A program made the translations under genes and the position numbers. DNA of 64,000 bases from Dactylorhiza incarnata (lineage: Eukaryota; Streptophyta; Magnoliopsida; Asparagales; Orchidaceae): assembly GCA_033032865.1 (NCBI GenBank), contig JAWHQI010000051.1:11798001-11862000 (forward strand), written 5' to 3'. Positions 1 to 10,421 of this stretch are shown piece after piece. The notes under the pieces are model-generated. The model was not told where the DNA came from. It saw nothing but the letters and a program-made list of their open reading frames with translations, and did not search any database. How positions within the stretch are numbered: the first letter of the stretch is position 1; each line of letters opens with the position of its first letter.

Positions 1-1060
1 GAGACCGAGTAGTTTGTGCTATTGTTCTGGTCGGTCTATTCTGGGTGACCGCAGGTGTCTGGGCGGCTTGCGTGGGTTGTTCTGACGACTTGTTCTAAGT
101 TGGCCAGATGTTCATGATTTGCCTTCTTATAGTGACCGGGCGGTCTGATAACTTGATCTAGTCGGTCATGGTTACTGAAGAAGTGTTTTGCTCTTGTTAT
201 AAGACCGGATGGTTTGGTTGTAACCGCGCGGTTTAATAAGGCAACTGTTGGCCATGCTGAGCTCGGGCGGTCTGATATATGTTACCGCTCGCGATCTGAT
301 GGGCGATTAATGTATCTCTTTTTGAGCGGTGACGACATCCGTCAGCTTGCCTATAAATAGGGGTGCATGGCCCGTCATTTGCAACTAGAACTGTAAGAAC
401 TTCAACTCGGGTTGATTGTGCCAGTCTCATATTGAGGTCGCGCGGTCTCTGGAAGTGTCTTGACCGTTTGTTGTGTTCGCAGGTTCGCGGCCAGCAGGGT
501 GCAGTCTCCGTCCTTGGTAATTTCCCAGTTGTGAATAATAGTTCGCCAGTGGTCTTCCTCTGGGCGATCTGCGGTTTAGTTCTTGAACTGTTCGCAGTGA
601 ACTTGGCGATCAGGCGACCTCAGCGATCAAGTGATCTCAGTTTGCAGTTTGGCGACAGCTTGTGCTGTTCTGTTTTCTGTTCGCTGATGTGACAAGGCAA
701 CCTTGCGGTCAGGTGGTCTCGAAGTGCAGACAGATTATCTCTCAGCAGTTCAATAAAACAGTAGGTTGAGCAGTCTGTGGTTGCGATCTGTCTGTGTGAG
801 GTCATCAAGCCTAGTTCTGTTCGCGCGAACTCAGGGTTAGCCTCGCGGCTTGGCTGTTCATGCTGTCTGGCGGTTTCTGCTTGGTATTTCGCTGGCTGCT
901 TGTTTTTTGTGTCTTGTGCTTCTCTCCTTTGTGATTCTTATGAATCATGTCTCTCCATGTATGTCTCGAGATGCAAAGAGATAGTCAATACCAAAGTACT
1001 ATTCGGTCTTCCCATTGTCATTGATTGTCATGCTTGTAGATTTTGTTGAAGTGTTCCGCA
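1..1060 (+). mobile_element. LTR-like segment of a copia-type element, partial
   Basis: GC-rich sequence unlike the flanking copia gag. It contains repeated imperfect palindromes of the form GACCGGGCGGTCTG (about 141-155) and AACCGCGCGGTT (about 221-233), then a TATAAATA box and an RNA-leader-like stretch. This is the layout of a plant LTR read on the + strand. The left end is outside the window. The right end is uncertain, since no primer-binding site follows, so it may be a 3' LTR or a truncated copy inserted in the reverse copia element that occupies the next 1.6 kb. No convincing coding frame was found. Confidence 0.5.
352..359 (+). promoter_or_regulatory. TATA box of the left-end LTR
   Basis: TATAAATA about 100 bases downstream of the last GCGGTCTGA-type palindrome, the expected U3/R arrangement. 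Inferred from position and sequence only. Confidence 0.5.
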
Positions 1061-1089
1061 TTTTTAACTTCACTCCGGACCTCTAAAAT

Positions 1090-2704
1090 TTGAAAAGTTC
1101 CTCCCATAGTATAAATGGAAGCCTTAGGCACCCAAATTTGATTTATAGCACTACGACCCTTCTTCGTACATGAGTTCAAGGTGTGTCCAAATTTATGTTA
1201 TTTGGCACACGATATAAAAGAGGATGAGACCCTTTTCGAAGTTTTGGATAAAGTCTTGCAGGAAGATGAGGTAACATTTGAATTATGAAATGATTTTTTA
1301 TTAACAGAAATAAATTTTTTGGATTTATTGCTAATGTCAGCGGTAAGAGTTACCGCTGGGCGATAGCTCCCAGTAATATACCCAGGGCCATATTTGGTAT
1401 TTCCATGGAATTGGTTGGCCAAGATCATGTCGAGAGACCTTTGCCCAACTCTGAATTTTTTAATAGCCATATTTAGATCATGAATTTGGGATTTAAGAGC
1501 GGTGTTTTCCGTTACTAACATAACACTCCGATTTGTAAAAGATTTCTTTCCTTCTTATATTTGAGAATGAGAGGTTTTTAAAGTTCTTTCTAAATCCCAC
1601 TTTTCTTTAGTAAGAAATTCAATAGTGGAGTGGGATTTAAAAAGACCTTCTTCAAGTTCTTTCACTCTTGTCAAGGAGTGATTGCACTCTTGGCAGATAC
1701 CTTCTCTTTCCCTAAGAGTTTAGATATTTTTTTGTTTTCTTTTAACAAAACTTTATTTTCAGAATTTAGAATATCAATATTTTTTAAATTTTTATCAAAA
1801 AATTTGCATGTTTTTAAATACTCAATATATAAACAATCATAAGTAGTAGGAAGAGTTACCTTAGTGTCGCTTTGGACACTGATTTCATCATTGGATAGTG
1901 TGTTGCTTTTTTTCATGAGGCGCACGTTGGATTCTTCATCACTGCTGGAGGATGAGCTGCTTGATTCGTCGGAGGAGGAGTCATCCTATGTAGCCGCCTT
2001 TAGGACCTTCTTCTTCTCGATTCCCTTGTGCCGCTTTTCTGTACGCTCTTTCTAATATCTGGGCATTGGATTCAGATGTGTCCGATCTTTCTACAATGGT
2101 AGCACTCCGGTGGTGGTCGCTCATCATCGTCCTTGTCACTACCTTTTCCTTTCTTCGATGTGGATCCCTTCTTGATGAAATATTTCCGGAAGGTGTTTCT
2201 CCTTTTTGGATTCTTCAAGAGCTCTGTTACCCTCCTTCTTTGACTATAATGCCAAAGCCTTCTTCTTTGGCTCCATTTTGTACTATTGTTGTTGAATTTT
2301 GAGTTCAACCTGATGGGTCTTGTGGTTCCCAATGAGTCTCTCAATTTGGTGCTTCTTCAGATCGTGCGACTCCGAGATAGCTGTCACTTTTGTTTTGAAC
2401 TTTGGAGGGAGATACCTTAGAATTTTTCTCACAAAGTCGCCGTTGGAGAACACCTTTCCAAGTATTTTGTGTCGTTGACAATCTTGGTGAACCTTGTGTA
2501 CATTGAATCTACGTCTTCATTTGCCTCCATTTGGAATTTCTTGTATTCAGATTCATGTTGGAAGAGCTTTGAATCCTTGACATACGAAGTACCTTCATGA
2601 GTAATTTGTAATAAATTCCATATGTCATAAGCAATTTCGTAAGCACATGTTCTATTAAATTTTGTTCTATCCATAACACAAAATAAAACATTCATAGCTT
2701 TAGT
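1090..2704 (-). pseudogene. copia gag (element M), central and C-terminal part
   Basis: Broken gag polyprotein of a copia element. From 2695 leftwards it encodes a UBN2-type gag segment (AYDIW, then TRFTKIVND). A zinc knuckle of CX2CX4H form (CYHCRKIGH) lies at about 2072-2130. A Lys/Asn-rich helical, coiled-coil-like tail follows (1671-1925 and 1198-1521), and a WVPK motif typical of the end of copia gag lies near 1120. Several frameshifts and stops separate these pieces. The same tail is found in element F. A long gag tail after the knuckle is a known Sirevirus trait. Not functional as it stands. Confidence 0.75.
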
Positions 2705-2709
2705 GTTAT
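2705..2709. repeat. TSD GTTAT, left copy (Athila)
   Basis: GTTAT directly before the Athila LTR start. The matching GTTAT is at 25444-25448, directly after the other LTR. Confidence 0.85.
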
Positions 2710-3321
2710 TGATAAGTAGTAAATTATACGCTTTTTTGTATAGTTCTTAGTATAGATTTAATTAATATTATGAATTTTCTATGTAAATTAATGAATAAAT
2801 TACTTGTATTTATTAATTCCTTACTAACTTAGTTTTATTTTTTTACAACATTTTGACAATTTTTTGTCAGGTCACGCCCTCGGTCACGCCCGTGACCAAG
2901 GAGCGTCTAATCATAAAATGCTAATTTCCATCTTCTGGCCACTTTCCAGAGAAACCCAATAAAGTAACCGAGTCACGCACCTCGGTAACGCCCGTGGCCG
3001 AGGCTGTGTAAAGGTTCACGCCTGTGCTCTTGGTCAGGACAAAAGGCCGCGACTTCTCGACGATCAGCTTAGTGTCTCGACAAATTTCTGAAGTACGCCC
3101 GTGTCAAGTAAGGTCACGCCCGTGTTCCCCAAATCCTTCCAGAAGTCTAGCTGTGCAGATTTCCACGTCACGCCCAAAAGTCACGGCCGTAACACTGTCG
3201 GTCACGCCCATGTGCAACATTCCCACCCGTCAAATCCTTCCCGAAGTCGGCTGAGCTGACCCCTACTGTATGTGCAAAGGCCACGCCCGTGACCGAGGGC
3301 GTGTAATTTAAAAAAATCCCC

Positions 3322-3329
3322 TATAAATA
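3322..3329 (+). promoter_or_regulatory. TATA box in Athila 5' LTR
   Basis: TATAAATA, directly after the last CACGCCCGTGACC-type repeat. The identical box in the other LTR is at 24332-24339. Confidence 0.75.
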
Positions 3330-3519
3330 GAGGGGCTTGGTTGAAGTTTTAGGATGCCAGATTTCAATAGATTTTTTAAATAGCTTGAGTGTTGGGAGCA
3401 ATTTTTTGTGCATTTTCACCTATTTTCCTTTATGTTTTTCTCTCTCTCCTAGTGTTGTTGTAATGTCCATTTTGGAAATGAAATAACTTATTTTCTCATC
3501 TTGTTCTTCTCTTCTTTAT

Positions 3520-3900
3520 TTTGGTGTGTGTGTGTGTGTGAGCATCATTTTGTTTTCTTTTAATTCAGTTTTCTTTTTATGTTAGTATGTGTGTGTGTGA
3601 GAATAATTTTTGTTTTCTTTTAATTATTGTAGAGTGTGTGAGTGTGTGAGTTTAATATGTCTTTCTTTTCTAGCTTAGTTTTTAAGCTTTCTTTCAATTC
3701 AAAGTAGAGTGCGTGTGTGTATGAGATAGATTTTTCTGCTTTCTTTCAATTAAGTCTTTAATTACATGTAGAGAGAGAGAGTGTGTGTGTGTGTGTATGA
3801 GATATCTTTTACTTTTTTTACTTAGTTTTCAATTCCTGTAGAGTGTGTGACTGTGTTTAATTACTTGTCATTTCTATTATTGTAGAGTATGTGAGTTTTC
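3520..3900 (+). repeat. (GT)n / (GA)n microsatellite region in the Athila LTR
   Basis: Repeated runs of GTGTGTGTG, GAGAGAGA and TTTTCTTTTAATT blocks, present with length differences in the other LTR at about 24540-24920. It lies in the transcribed R/U5 part. Confidence 0.8.
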
Positions 3901-4428
3901 AATTAGTGTGTTTTTGTGATTTTTCGTTCCGCCTTTCCTTGTTTCCACTAAACGCACATCGATCGCTATTTACTATCATTATCGCTATTTAAAATTTACA
4001 AACCTAAGCAAACCCTTTTTTCGATAAAATATTAGCGCGTTCCTAAAAAGTAGAAATAGTCAACATGATCCAGAAAAATAAGACCTTGATATTTTCTAAA
4101 AATATCTTATACTATACTTGATAAAGTATACTTGCCTTTATCGATGATTAGTTTGGATAAACTTCCATAAGCTCTGCAAAAAACCCTTTTCTATAAATAA
4201 AAAAAGAATTTCGGCACCGCTGCTGGGGAGTATCTCCCGATATTTTGAAACAAGGGAAAGACCATTACTTCTATCTCTCGATAGGATAATGGTTGGTTTC
4301 TTGAAGTAGAAGTACTCTCCAGACCCTCAAAAATGATCGCGTAAATCTAATCGCACCCAGGCTCTCTGCAGAAGAACTCATCTCTTCTCTTAAAATAGAA
4401 GATAACATTTTTAAAATTATCAAGTTTT

Positions 4429-4447
4429 TGGCGCCGTTTCCTGGGAC
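4429..4447 (+). other. Primer-binding site of Athila (tRNA-Asp type)
   Basis: TGGCGCCGTTTCCTGGGAC, six bases after the LTR end. It matches the common Athila primer site TGGCGCCGTTGCCGGGGAC with three differences. Confidence 0.85.
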
Positions 4448-4773
4448 TTGTGTTGTTATTTTGAAAAAGGAATCGCTATTAATTTTATCTAATATTTCTG
4501 AATATCTTTTTATTTTTGTTTTTTCCTTATATATATTTTTTCATCCAAAAAATAAAAAATAAAAAATTCTTTTAAAAGCTTTCTATCTCACTCTCTCTTA
4601 TATATATTTTCATCCAAAAAACTGAAAAATAAAAAAATAATAAATAAATTATATAAGCTTTTTCTTTCTCTTTCTTTATAAATATTTTCTAAACAAAGTT
4701 AAAAACAAAAAAATAATATATAGAAAAAGCCAAAAAAAAAACAAAAAAAATTTATTTTATTTTTAATTAGTAT
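4448..4773 (+). other. Athila leader, AT-rich, imperfect tandem units
   Basis: About 325 bases without a gene, made of roughly three imperfect units containing TTTATATATATTTT, a TCCAAAAAA run and an AGCTTTCT box. This is the untranslated leader before gag. Confidence 0.7.
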
Positions 4774-4899
4774 ATGACCTGAGGAAGCACTCCGGATAAC
4801 CCAGATATAGGTTTTGATCCCAAAATCGAGTGCACCATTCGTGAGCGCCTCCGATCTCGTGATCAAAATCAAGCCTAAACTCCTGAAGAGTCAATCGAC
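4774..4899 (+). pseudogene. Athila gag, N-terminal 42 codons
   Basis: ATG at 4774 opens the Athila-like N-terminus (later residues GSTPDNPDIGFDP), but codon 3 is TGA (4780-4782), probably from CGA. A TAA follows further on. The frame reaches 4899 after exactly 42 codons and resumes in the same phase at 17142 beyond the nested Tat element, which dates the Tat insertion after this gag was formed. Confidence 0.85.
4895..4899. repeat. TSD TCGAC, left copy (Tat-like element)
   Basis: TCGAC before the LTR start at 4900. The matching TCGAC is at 17137-17141. Confidence 0.9.
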
Positions 4900-5503
4900 T
4901 GTACAACCCCGATATTCGCCTAGTGGGTGAACAAATACGAAGGAATAACCAACAAGTAAAAATAATGCGAGAGGGATACATGTTAATAGGCAGAAAATAA
5001 GAGAAATAACAAAATTTTCATATGCTCCCTGCGTTCGACGAACGGTGCCCTGCGTTCGACGAACGGCTACTCTGCGAATGTCAAACGGCGATCGACGAAT
5101 TATATTATATCAGCGGTCGACGAACAGAGCAGTTCAGCGCTCGACCCTTTCATCCAAGCTCGGCGGTCGACGAAGTCCTGAGTTCGACAAACCCCGCTGA
5201 CCGTTCGACGAATTCGCCTCTCAGTCCGACGGCCGTCTCAGCGGCTATCTCTATCTCGTTCCAGCGGATCCGCTGGGACGAACACTTATCTCAGCGGAAG
5301 AATCTACAGGGGGAGCACGAGACCCGGTGTCGACGGAAGTCGCCGGTATGAATGCGAGCGAGGTCTTCACTGGCCGCTCGACCAACGGGGGTCGTAAGTC
5401 CAACAGTCGGAAGAGGTAACAAAGAAGGCGAGTCAAAGCTTCAAGGGTCGCTCGCAGGAAGGCGCGCGAGTCATATCCCTGTGAGCCCGAGTTTCAAGGT
5501 CAA

Positions 5504-5630
5504 CTCGCAAGAAGGCGAGCGACCCGGGTACTCGCCGGCTGCTCGCAAGAAGGCGAGCGAGCCGGGTACTCACCGGCTGCTCGCAAGAAGGCTGGCGAGC
5601 CGGGTACTCGCCGGCTGTTCGCAAGAGGAC
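5504..5630 (+). repeat. 38-bp tandem repeat (about 3 copies) in the Tat LTR
   Basis: Unit begins CTCGCAAGAAGGCGAGCGA and ends GTACTCGCCGGCTG. The other LTR has the same array at about 16376-16500 with point differences. Confidence 0.8.
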
Positions 5631-5956
5631 AGGCGAATCAGATCCCTTCCAAATCTTAGAGTTCGACAAAATTCATCCAGCGTTCGACGAACGCCGAGCA
5701 CTTGTTGAAATCGTCGAACTCAGTTCAGCGTTCGACGAATTCCATTCCCTGTTCGACGAATTCACCTCTCTCGTGAGTGATGCTCTCATAAACCGCTTGT
5801 CTATAGACTAAAGAGGTGGAGTTACTCCTCTGCCCCTGGTGGTCTGCAGGTTGCCGCTCCAAACAGCGGAGTTTGGCTGTTAACAGGCCAAATTGGGGTG
5901 CGTTTAGTAAAACCAAAAGGCGGAATTCCGCTATTGACAGACCATGAGTAAAAAAC

Positions 5957-5964
5957 TATAAATA
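5957..5964 (+). promoter_or_regulatory. TATA box in Tat 5' LTR
   Basis: TATAAATA. The equivalent box in the 3' LTR is at 16830-16837. Confidence 0.75.
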
Positions 5965-6318
5965 GACCTTAAAGGGCACCTTGGGTGAAGATTCCGATCT
6001 CATATCTCTGAGCTTCTTCTCCCCTTGGTTACTTTGGTTTAGCTCTCCAGCTCTCCAAGGTGCCCGAGTCTCAGATTTCGCTTGGGAGGGGAAGCGCTCA
6101 ATGATCTTCCGGGTTAGTGGAGGGACCTCCTCGCTGTGACTAAGGTCTTAGTCATTTTCCTAGTCTTCAGTATACCTTCTCCGAGGGATCAGTAAGGGCT
6201 AGCTGCCCCTCATTTCGGTGAGGGCCCCGAGCTTCACAAGAGACCGAGAAATCGGTTTCAACATTTTGGTGTGGTGAGCGTGGAGCGTGGCTGGTCCAAG
6301 AAAGTTCCAAGGAGCAGA

Positions 6319-7703
6319 TATGGCAGGAGGCGAGGATCAAGGCGAGGAGTACAGCAAGTCATCGCAGGAGGGAGGTGCTCGACACTTTTGGACTCACGGT
6401 CGCGGCGCTGCGAAGTGAGTTCGCGACTCCAGCACCTCAGGCGACCCCTCCCCCAGCAGCGGATGGCGAGAATGCTCTGGGGGGAAGGGCCGGAATGGAA
6501 GTCGCCGGAGGGTCAGTGCAAGACCTAGAGGGGCGAGTGCTGTTCAGCAGCCCGACGAGCTCTATGTCGGGGAGCTCTGTACCGGCAAGCGCGGCGCAGG
6601 CGAGCGCACGCCCGGAGGATTCAGGGACTGTGGGGGTGGTTCAGGCGAGCTCCGCTCTCGCGAGCGCGGTCCCCGCGAGCCCATGTCAGGCGAGAGAGCT
6701 CGGGGGCGTGTGGAGCGAGAAAGGATGGCAGGAGGGGGAACTCCCTTCTGCGAGTTGGTCTGCACCTGTCCCGGTAGGGTTCGGGGGGTGGGACAGGGTG
6801 TACTACAACGGCAGGGATGATCCTGTCCAGCACCTCCAGTCTTTCGAGGACTCGGTCTCTATCAGGCCGATGTCAGATGCCTTCAAGTGTCGGCTCTTCG
6901 CCGTCACCCTTAAAGAGAAGGACAGGGATTGGTTCCACCAACTCCCTGTTGGGTCAATCTACGTGTTTGAGGATTTGTGCAGGAGCTTCTTGTTGCGGTT
7001 TTCAACTTCGAAGAAGAGGAAGAAGGACGTCGAGTCCCTTATTAAGGTGAAGCAGGAGCCCAAGGAGTCATTGGCTCGCTATGCGGATCGGTTCCAGGAA
7101 GAAGTGCTGCTCACTCAGGAGATGCCTGGGTTTGCACTCCAGCTCGCCTTCACGGTCGGGCTGAGGGAATGTTTCTTCAAAATGGCTCTGAAGAGGAAGG
7201 TTCCCATCTCCTATGAGGAGCTGATGGAGAGGGTGGCGGAGGAAGTCGAGAGTGAGGAGGCCAACCCGGAACTCACCAAGAGGCTGGCAAAGTTCAGTGA
7301 GCCGGAGGTCAGACAGCAAGAGGTGAGGAGAAGGGAAGAGCCCAGGGCCCCGGAGGGGGAGTGGAGGCAGCATGGCGGAGGAATGCATGTTCAGGGAAGG
7401 GGTTACGCCCCAGGTAGGGGTAACTTCCATGGGGGTCAAGGGAGACCCCATCAGTTAGGATGGAGGCAGGGTCCGAGGACGACGCCTCCCCCACCCCAGC
7501 AGGCCATGGCAATCAGGCGGGGATGGGGAGGAAGAGAAAGGAGAGAAGAGGCGAGAGAAGAAGCAGGAGCAGGAAGGAGAAGAAGGAACAGGATGGCGGA
7601 GGCCGAAGAGGGGGAGGTGACGCTGCCGTACTGTGACTTCCATGATAAGGAAGGTCACGCGACGGCCACCTTCCCGGAGTTCTTGGAAACAAAAAGGGCT
7701 TGA
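6319..7703 (+). pseudogene. gag of the Tat-like element
   Basis: Structural protein of the retrotransposon particle. The long open frame starts in phase near 6375 (442 codons, stop at 7703). Residues about 150-285 hold a retrotransposon gag domain (YYNGRDDPVQHLQSFEDS, then DWFHQLPVGSI). An Arg/Gly-rich basic stretch follows, then a final zinc-knuckle-like CDFHDKEGH at about residues 419-427. The last cysteine of the knuckle appears as Phe. An upstream ATG (6319) opens in another frame and hits a stop near 6415, so the natural start is probably lost to a small frameshift. Otherwise undamaged. Confidence 0.85.
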
Positions 7704-7730
7704 GCGCTCGCGCCACGATGGCAGCAGCCG

Positions 7731-8216
7731 GTGAGGATTGAGGAGGTTCAGAGCCTCACTGGAAAGCTGGTCGGACTCAGTAGGTTCCTCTCCAAGGCGG
7801 GAGAGAAGTTTGCACCCTTTTTCAAGGTGTTAAGGGGAAACAAAAAATTCGAATTATCCCCGGAGTGTGAGGGAGCCTTTCAGGCTTTGAAAGAACAACT
7901 CACCCAAACTCCCCTACTCCAAGGGCCGAAACCGGGAGAGGACCTATCCCTATACTTGGGGGTAGGATTGGAAGCAGTAAGTTCAGTATTGGTCTGGGAA
8001 GAGGGGAGAAGGCAATTCCCCATCTACTACGTCAGCCGAGTGCTGAGGAAGGCGGAGCTCCGGTACCCGATTCTGGAAAAGTTGGCCTTCGCGTTGGTAG
8101 TGGCGGCCAGGAGGCTACGACCTTACGTTCAGGCACATTCTATCAAGATAGTGACTGATCACCCACTTCGCAAAATCATGGAAGGGGTGGAGCACTCGGG
8201 AAGGCTAGCAAAGTGA
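7731..8216 (+). pseudogene. RT connection / RNase H remnant of Tat pol
   Basis: 161 open codons beginning EEVQSLTGKLVGLSRF (the end of Tat RT). They continue into an RNase H segment with LSLYLGVGLEAVSSVLV, PIYYVSRVLRKAELRYP and EKLAFALVVAARRLRPY, ending at VTDHPLRKIM...SGRLAK. Protease, the catalytic RT part with the YVDD-type motif and all of integrase are absent. Only 27 bases separate it from gag, so a large internal deletion joins the two. The tandem array starts exactly where RNase H breaks off. Confidence 0.88.
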
Positions 8217-9285
8217 TAAGTATTGGTGCTGGAATGCCCCAATTTGATTACGCTCCCGGGCTCTCACTAGACGGGGGGTACAGGTTGATCTCTGGAGAGG
8301 ATGGCAATGTTTCAAGTGGTTGGTGCTGGAATGCCCCAGATCGATTCTGCTCCTGGGCTCTCACTAGACGGGGGGTACAGGTTGATCTCTGGAGAGGCTG
8401 GCAAGTTTCAAGTGGTTGGTGCTGGAATACCCCAGATCGATTCCGCTCCCAGGCTCTCACTAGACGGGGGGTACGGGTTTATCTCTGGTGAGGCTGGCAA
8501 TGTTTCAAGTGGTTGGTGCTGGAATGCCCCAGATCGATTCCGCTCCCGGGCTCTCACTAGACGGGGGGTACGGGTTTATCTCTGGAGAGGCTGGCAATGT
8601 TTCAAGTGGTTGGTGCTGGAATGCCCCAGATCGATTCCGCTCCCGGGCTCTCACTAGACGGGGGGTACAGGTTGATCTCTAGAGAGGCTGGTAATGTTTT
8701 AAGTGGTTGGTGCTGGAATGCCCCAGATCATCTTCGCTCTCGGGCTCTCACTAGACAGTGGGTACAGGTTGATCTCAGGAGAGGCTGGCAATGTTTCAAG
8801 TGGTTGGTGCTGGAATGCCCCAGATCGATTCCGCTCCTGGGCTCTCACTAGACGGGGGGTACAGGTTGATCTCTGGAGAGGCTGGCAATGTTTCAAGTGG
8901 TTGGTGCTGGAATGCCCCAGATCGATTCCGCTCCCGGGCTCTCACTAGACGGGGGGTACAAGTTGATCTCTGGAGAGGCTGCCAATGTTTTAAGTGGTGT
9001 TGGAATGCCCCAGATCGATTCCGCTCCCGGGCTCTCGCTAGACGAGGGGGGGGGGGGGGGGTACAGGTTGATCTCTGGAGAGGCTGGCAATGTTTCAAGT
9101 GGTTGGTGCTGGAATGCCCCAGATCGATTCCGCTCCCGGGCTCTCACTAGACGGGGGGTACAGGTTGATCTCTGGAGAGGCTGGCAATGTTTCAAGTGGT
9201 TGGTGCTGGAATGCCCCAGATCGATTCCGCTGCTGGGCTCTCATAGACGGTGGGTCAGGTTGTTCTCTGGAGAAGAAAATAAATA
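8217..9285 (+). repeat. 97-bp tandem array, about 11 copies
   Basis: GGTGCTGGAATGCCCC recurs at about 8225, 8322, 8418, 8515, 8612, 8709, 8806, 8903, 8995 (GGTGTTGG), 9105 and 9202, a period of 96-97 bases. The unit 8995-9104 has a 5-base loss at its start and a run of G residues near 9046-9060. Because 97 is not a multiple of three, apparent ORFs here merely rotate through frames and are not genes. It lies between pol and the antisense genes, the position where Tat elements are known to carry tandem repeats. Confidence 0.95.
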
Positions 9286-9925
9286 GGTTACTCAGGACAA
9301 GTGACTTGGCTCGCGAGCCACTTCCAGGCCCGAGCGAGGCGAGACCAAAGGCCGTTCGCATATGGGAAAGATCGCGGCAGAGCGACTGAGTCGGTTGTTC
9401 GCAAAGTCACTTACGAATTTCAGCGGTGCGAGTAAAGATGGCGAACCAGAGAGGGCCCGTATCCACGGTGGTTCATAGATAATGATAAGAGCTCGCAGAA
9501 GACGAGTGCGAGCGAGGCGGTCTAATACTGGCCCCCTCTCGCAAGGTTCCCCAACGAGGTACATCCCAAACAAGGATAAGATCCTACAACCTGAGTCTTG
9601 CCATCGCCGTAGGAGAGAAGGGAGCAAGAGCGACCTATGTACAATAAGGCGAAGGGAGAATCATCAATTAAAGGGACGCGGGCACAAGCATCAAATGAAT
9701 GTTTTAAAAGTATGAGCATAAGGAAATCAAGATCACGCGAGCACGAATGAAAGAGCACATGCGAATAATAAGTAAGGCAATAATATTGGAAAGATGGACA
9801 AAATGACTCTTTTCATTCTTCACAAAAATTACAGTCCAACGCCGGGCTCGCCGCAAAAAGAAAAGTTTTACATTATAAACAACAAAAATTAAGGCGGCTC
9901 GCCAGGTTGCCCTTTAGTCGCTCTC
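9286..9925. other. Non-coding spacer of the Tat element
   Basis: About 640 bases between the tandem array and the end of the antisense gene. Rich in GCGAG/CTCGC boxes. No supported coding frame on either strand. Confidence 0.6.
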
Positions 9926-10228
9926 TCAATCCTCTGCCTCGGAGATGGGAGCGAACAAGCCAGGGACGACTTCTTCCGCAGTGAACTCCATGGCGTCGGG
10001 AACAATCATATCCGCCCCTTTGAGAGTGTCGAGGACGAGCTCATCGATCTCCATCGACCTTTTGCGGTCGGCTTCTTTCTCCTCTTGTGACTGACTGCGA
10101 GTCCCAGCTCGCGGAGGAGGGGGAGGAAGCACTGCCAAGGTCAGGTCGTGAACCCGGGCCTTGAGGCAAGTGTTCTCCGTCTCCAGGTTCGCGATCCTCG
10201 CGTGAAGCTGGCTGACGGACTCGGCATC

Positions 10229-10299
10229 CTGCAAAAAGCGGGTTAGCAAAGGAAAAGCGAAGCGAGATAGGGAAAGAATTTTTGCAGGGCATTGCTTAC
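10229..10299 (-). other. Intron 3 of antisense gene 2
   Basis: Minus-strand GTAAGC...TTTTTGCAG, 71 bases, phase 0, with exon frames on both sides in register. Confidence 0.75.
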
Positions 10300-10416
10300 C
10301 AGACCGCCTTGAAGACTGGCGAGGAGGCCCTCAGACAAGGCCTCCTTCCCTTTAAGCTCCGCGACCTCATCCGTGGATTTCTGGAGCTCAACGTTAAGCT
10401 CCCTGATCTCCCTATC

Positions 10417-10421
10417 CGCGG
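10417..10421. repeat. TSD CGCGG, left copy (solo LTR)
   Basis: CGCGG before TGTAACACCC. The second copy is at 12444-12448. Removing the LTR and one copy restores the antisense reading frame exactly. Confidence 0.9.

Larger units (their letters stand above)
2710..4422 (+). repeat. Athila 5' LTR (1713 bp)
   Basis: Begins TGATAAGTAG and ends AAATTATCA. Its match is at 23757-25443. U3 contains many copies of an imperfect palindrome around GGTCACGCCCGTGACC (about 2870-3300). A TATA box follows, then a long R/U5 part with TG/AG microsatellites. Confidence 0.92.
4900..6263 (+). repeat. Tat-like 5' LTR (1364 bp)
   Basis: Starts TGTACAACCCCGATATTC and ends GAAATCGGTTTCAACA. It holds about ten copies of the palindrome-like box TTCGACGAA (for example about 5034, 5051, 5113, 5205, 5682, 5732). 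A 38-bp unit is tandemly repeated about three times. TATAAATA lies at 5957-5964. Confidence 0.92.

Noticed and set aside
363..1049. ORFs of about 100 codons near the left edge
   Set aside because: They sit in the transcribed part of an LTR-like segment and show no similarity to known domains.
5022..5916. Arg-rich ORFs in the Tat LTR
   Set aside because: Created by TTCGACGAA boxes and the 38-bp tandem repeat; the same frames recur in the other LTR with indels.
8217..9285. CRISPR-like array
   Set aside because: Copies are direct and contiguous without unique spacers, and the context is a plant retrotransposon.
8213..9389. Series of overlapping ORFs of 60-130 codons on both strands with the peptide SGWCWNAPDRFRS
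   Set aside because: They are translations of the 97-bp tandem array. The period is not a multiple of three and the same peptide appears in rotating frames.
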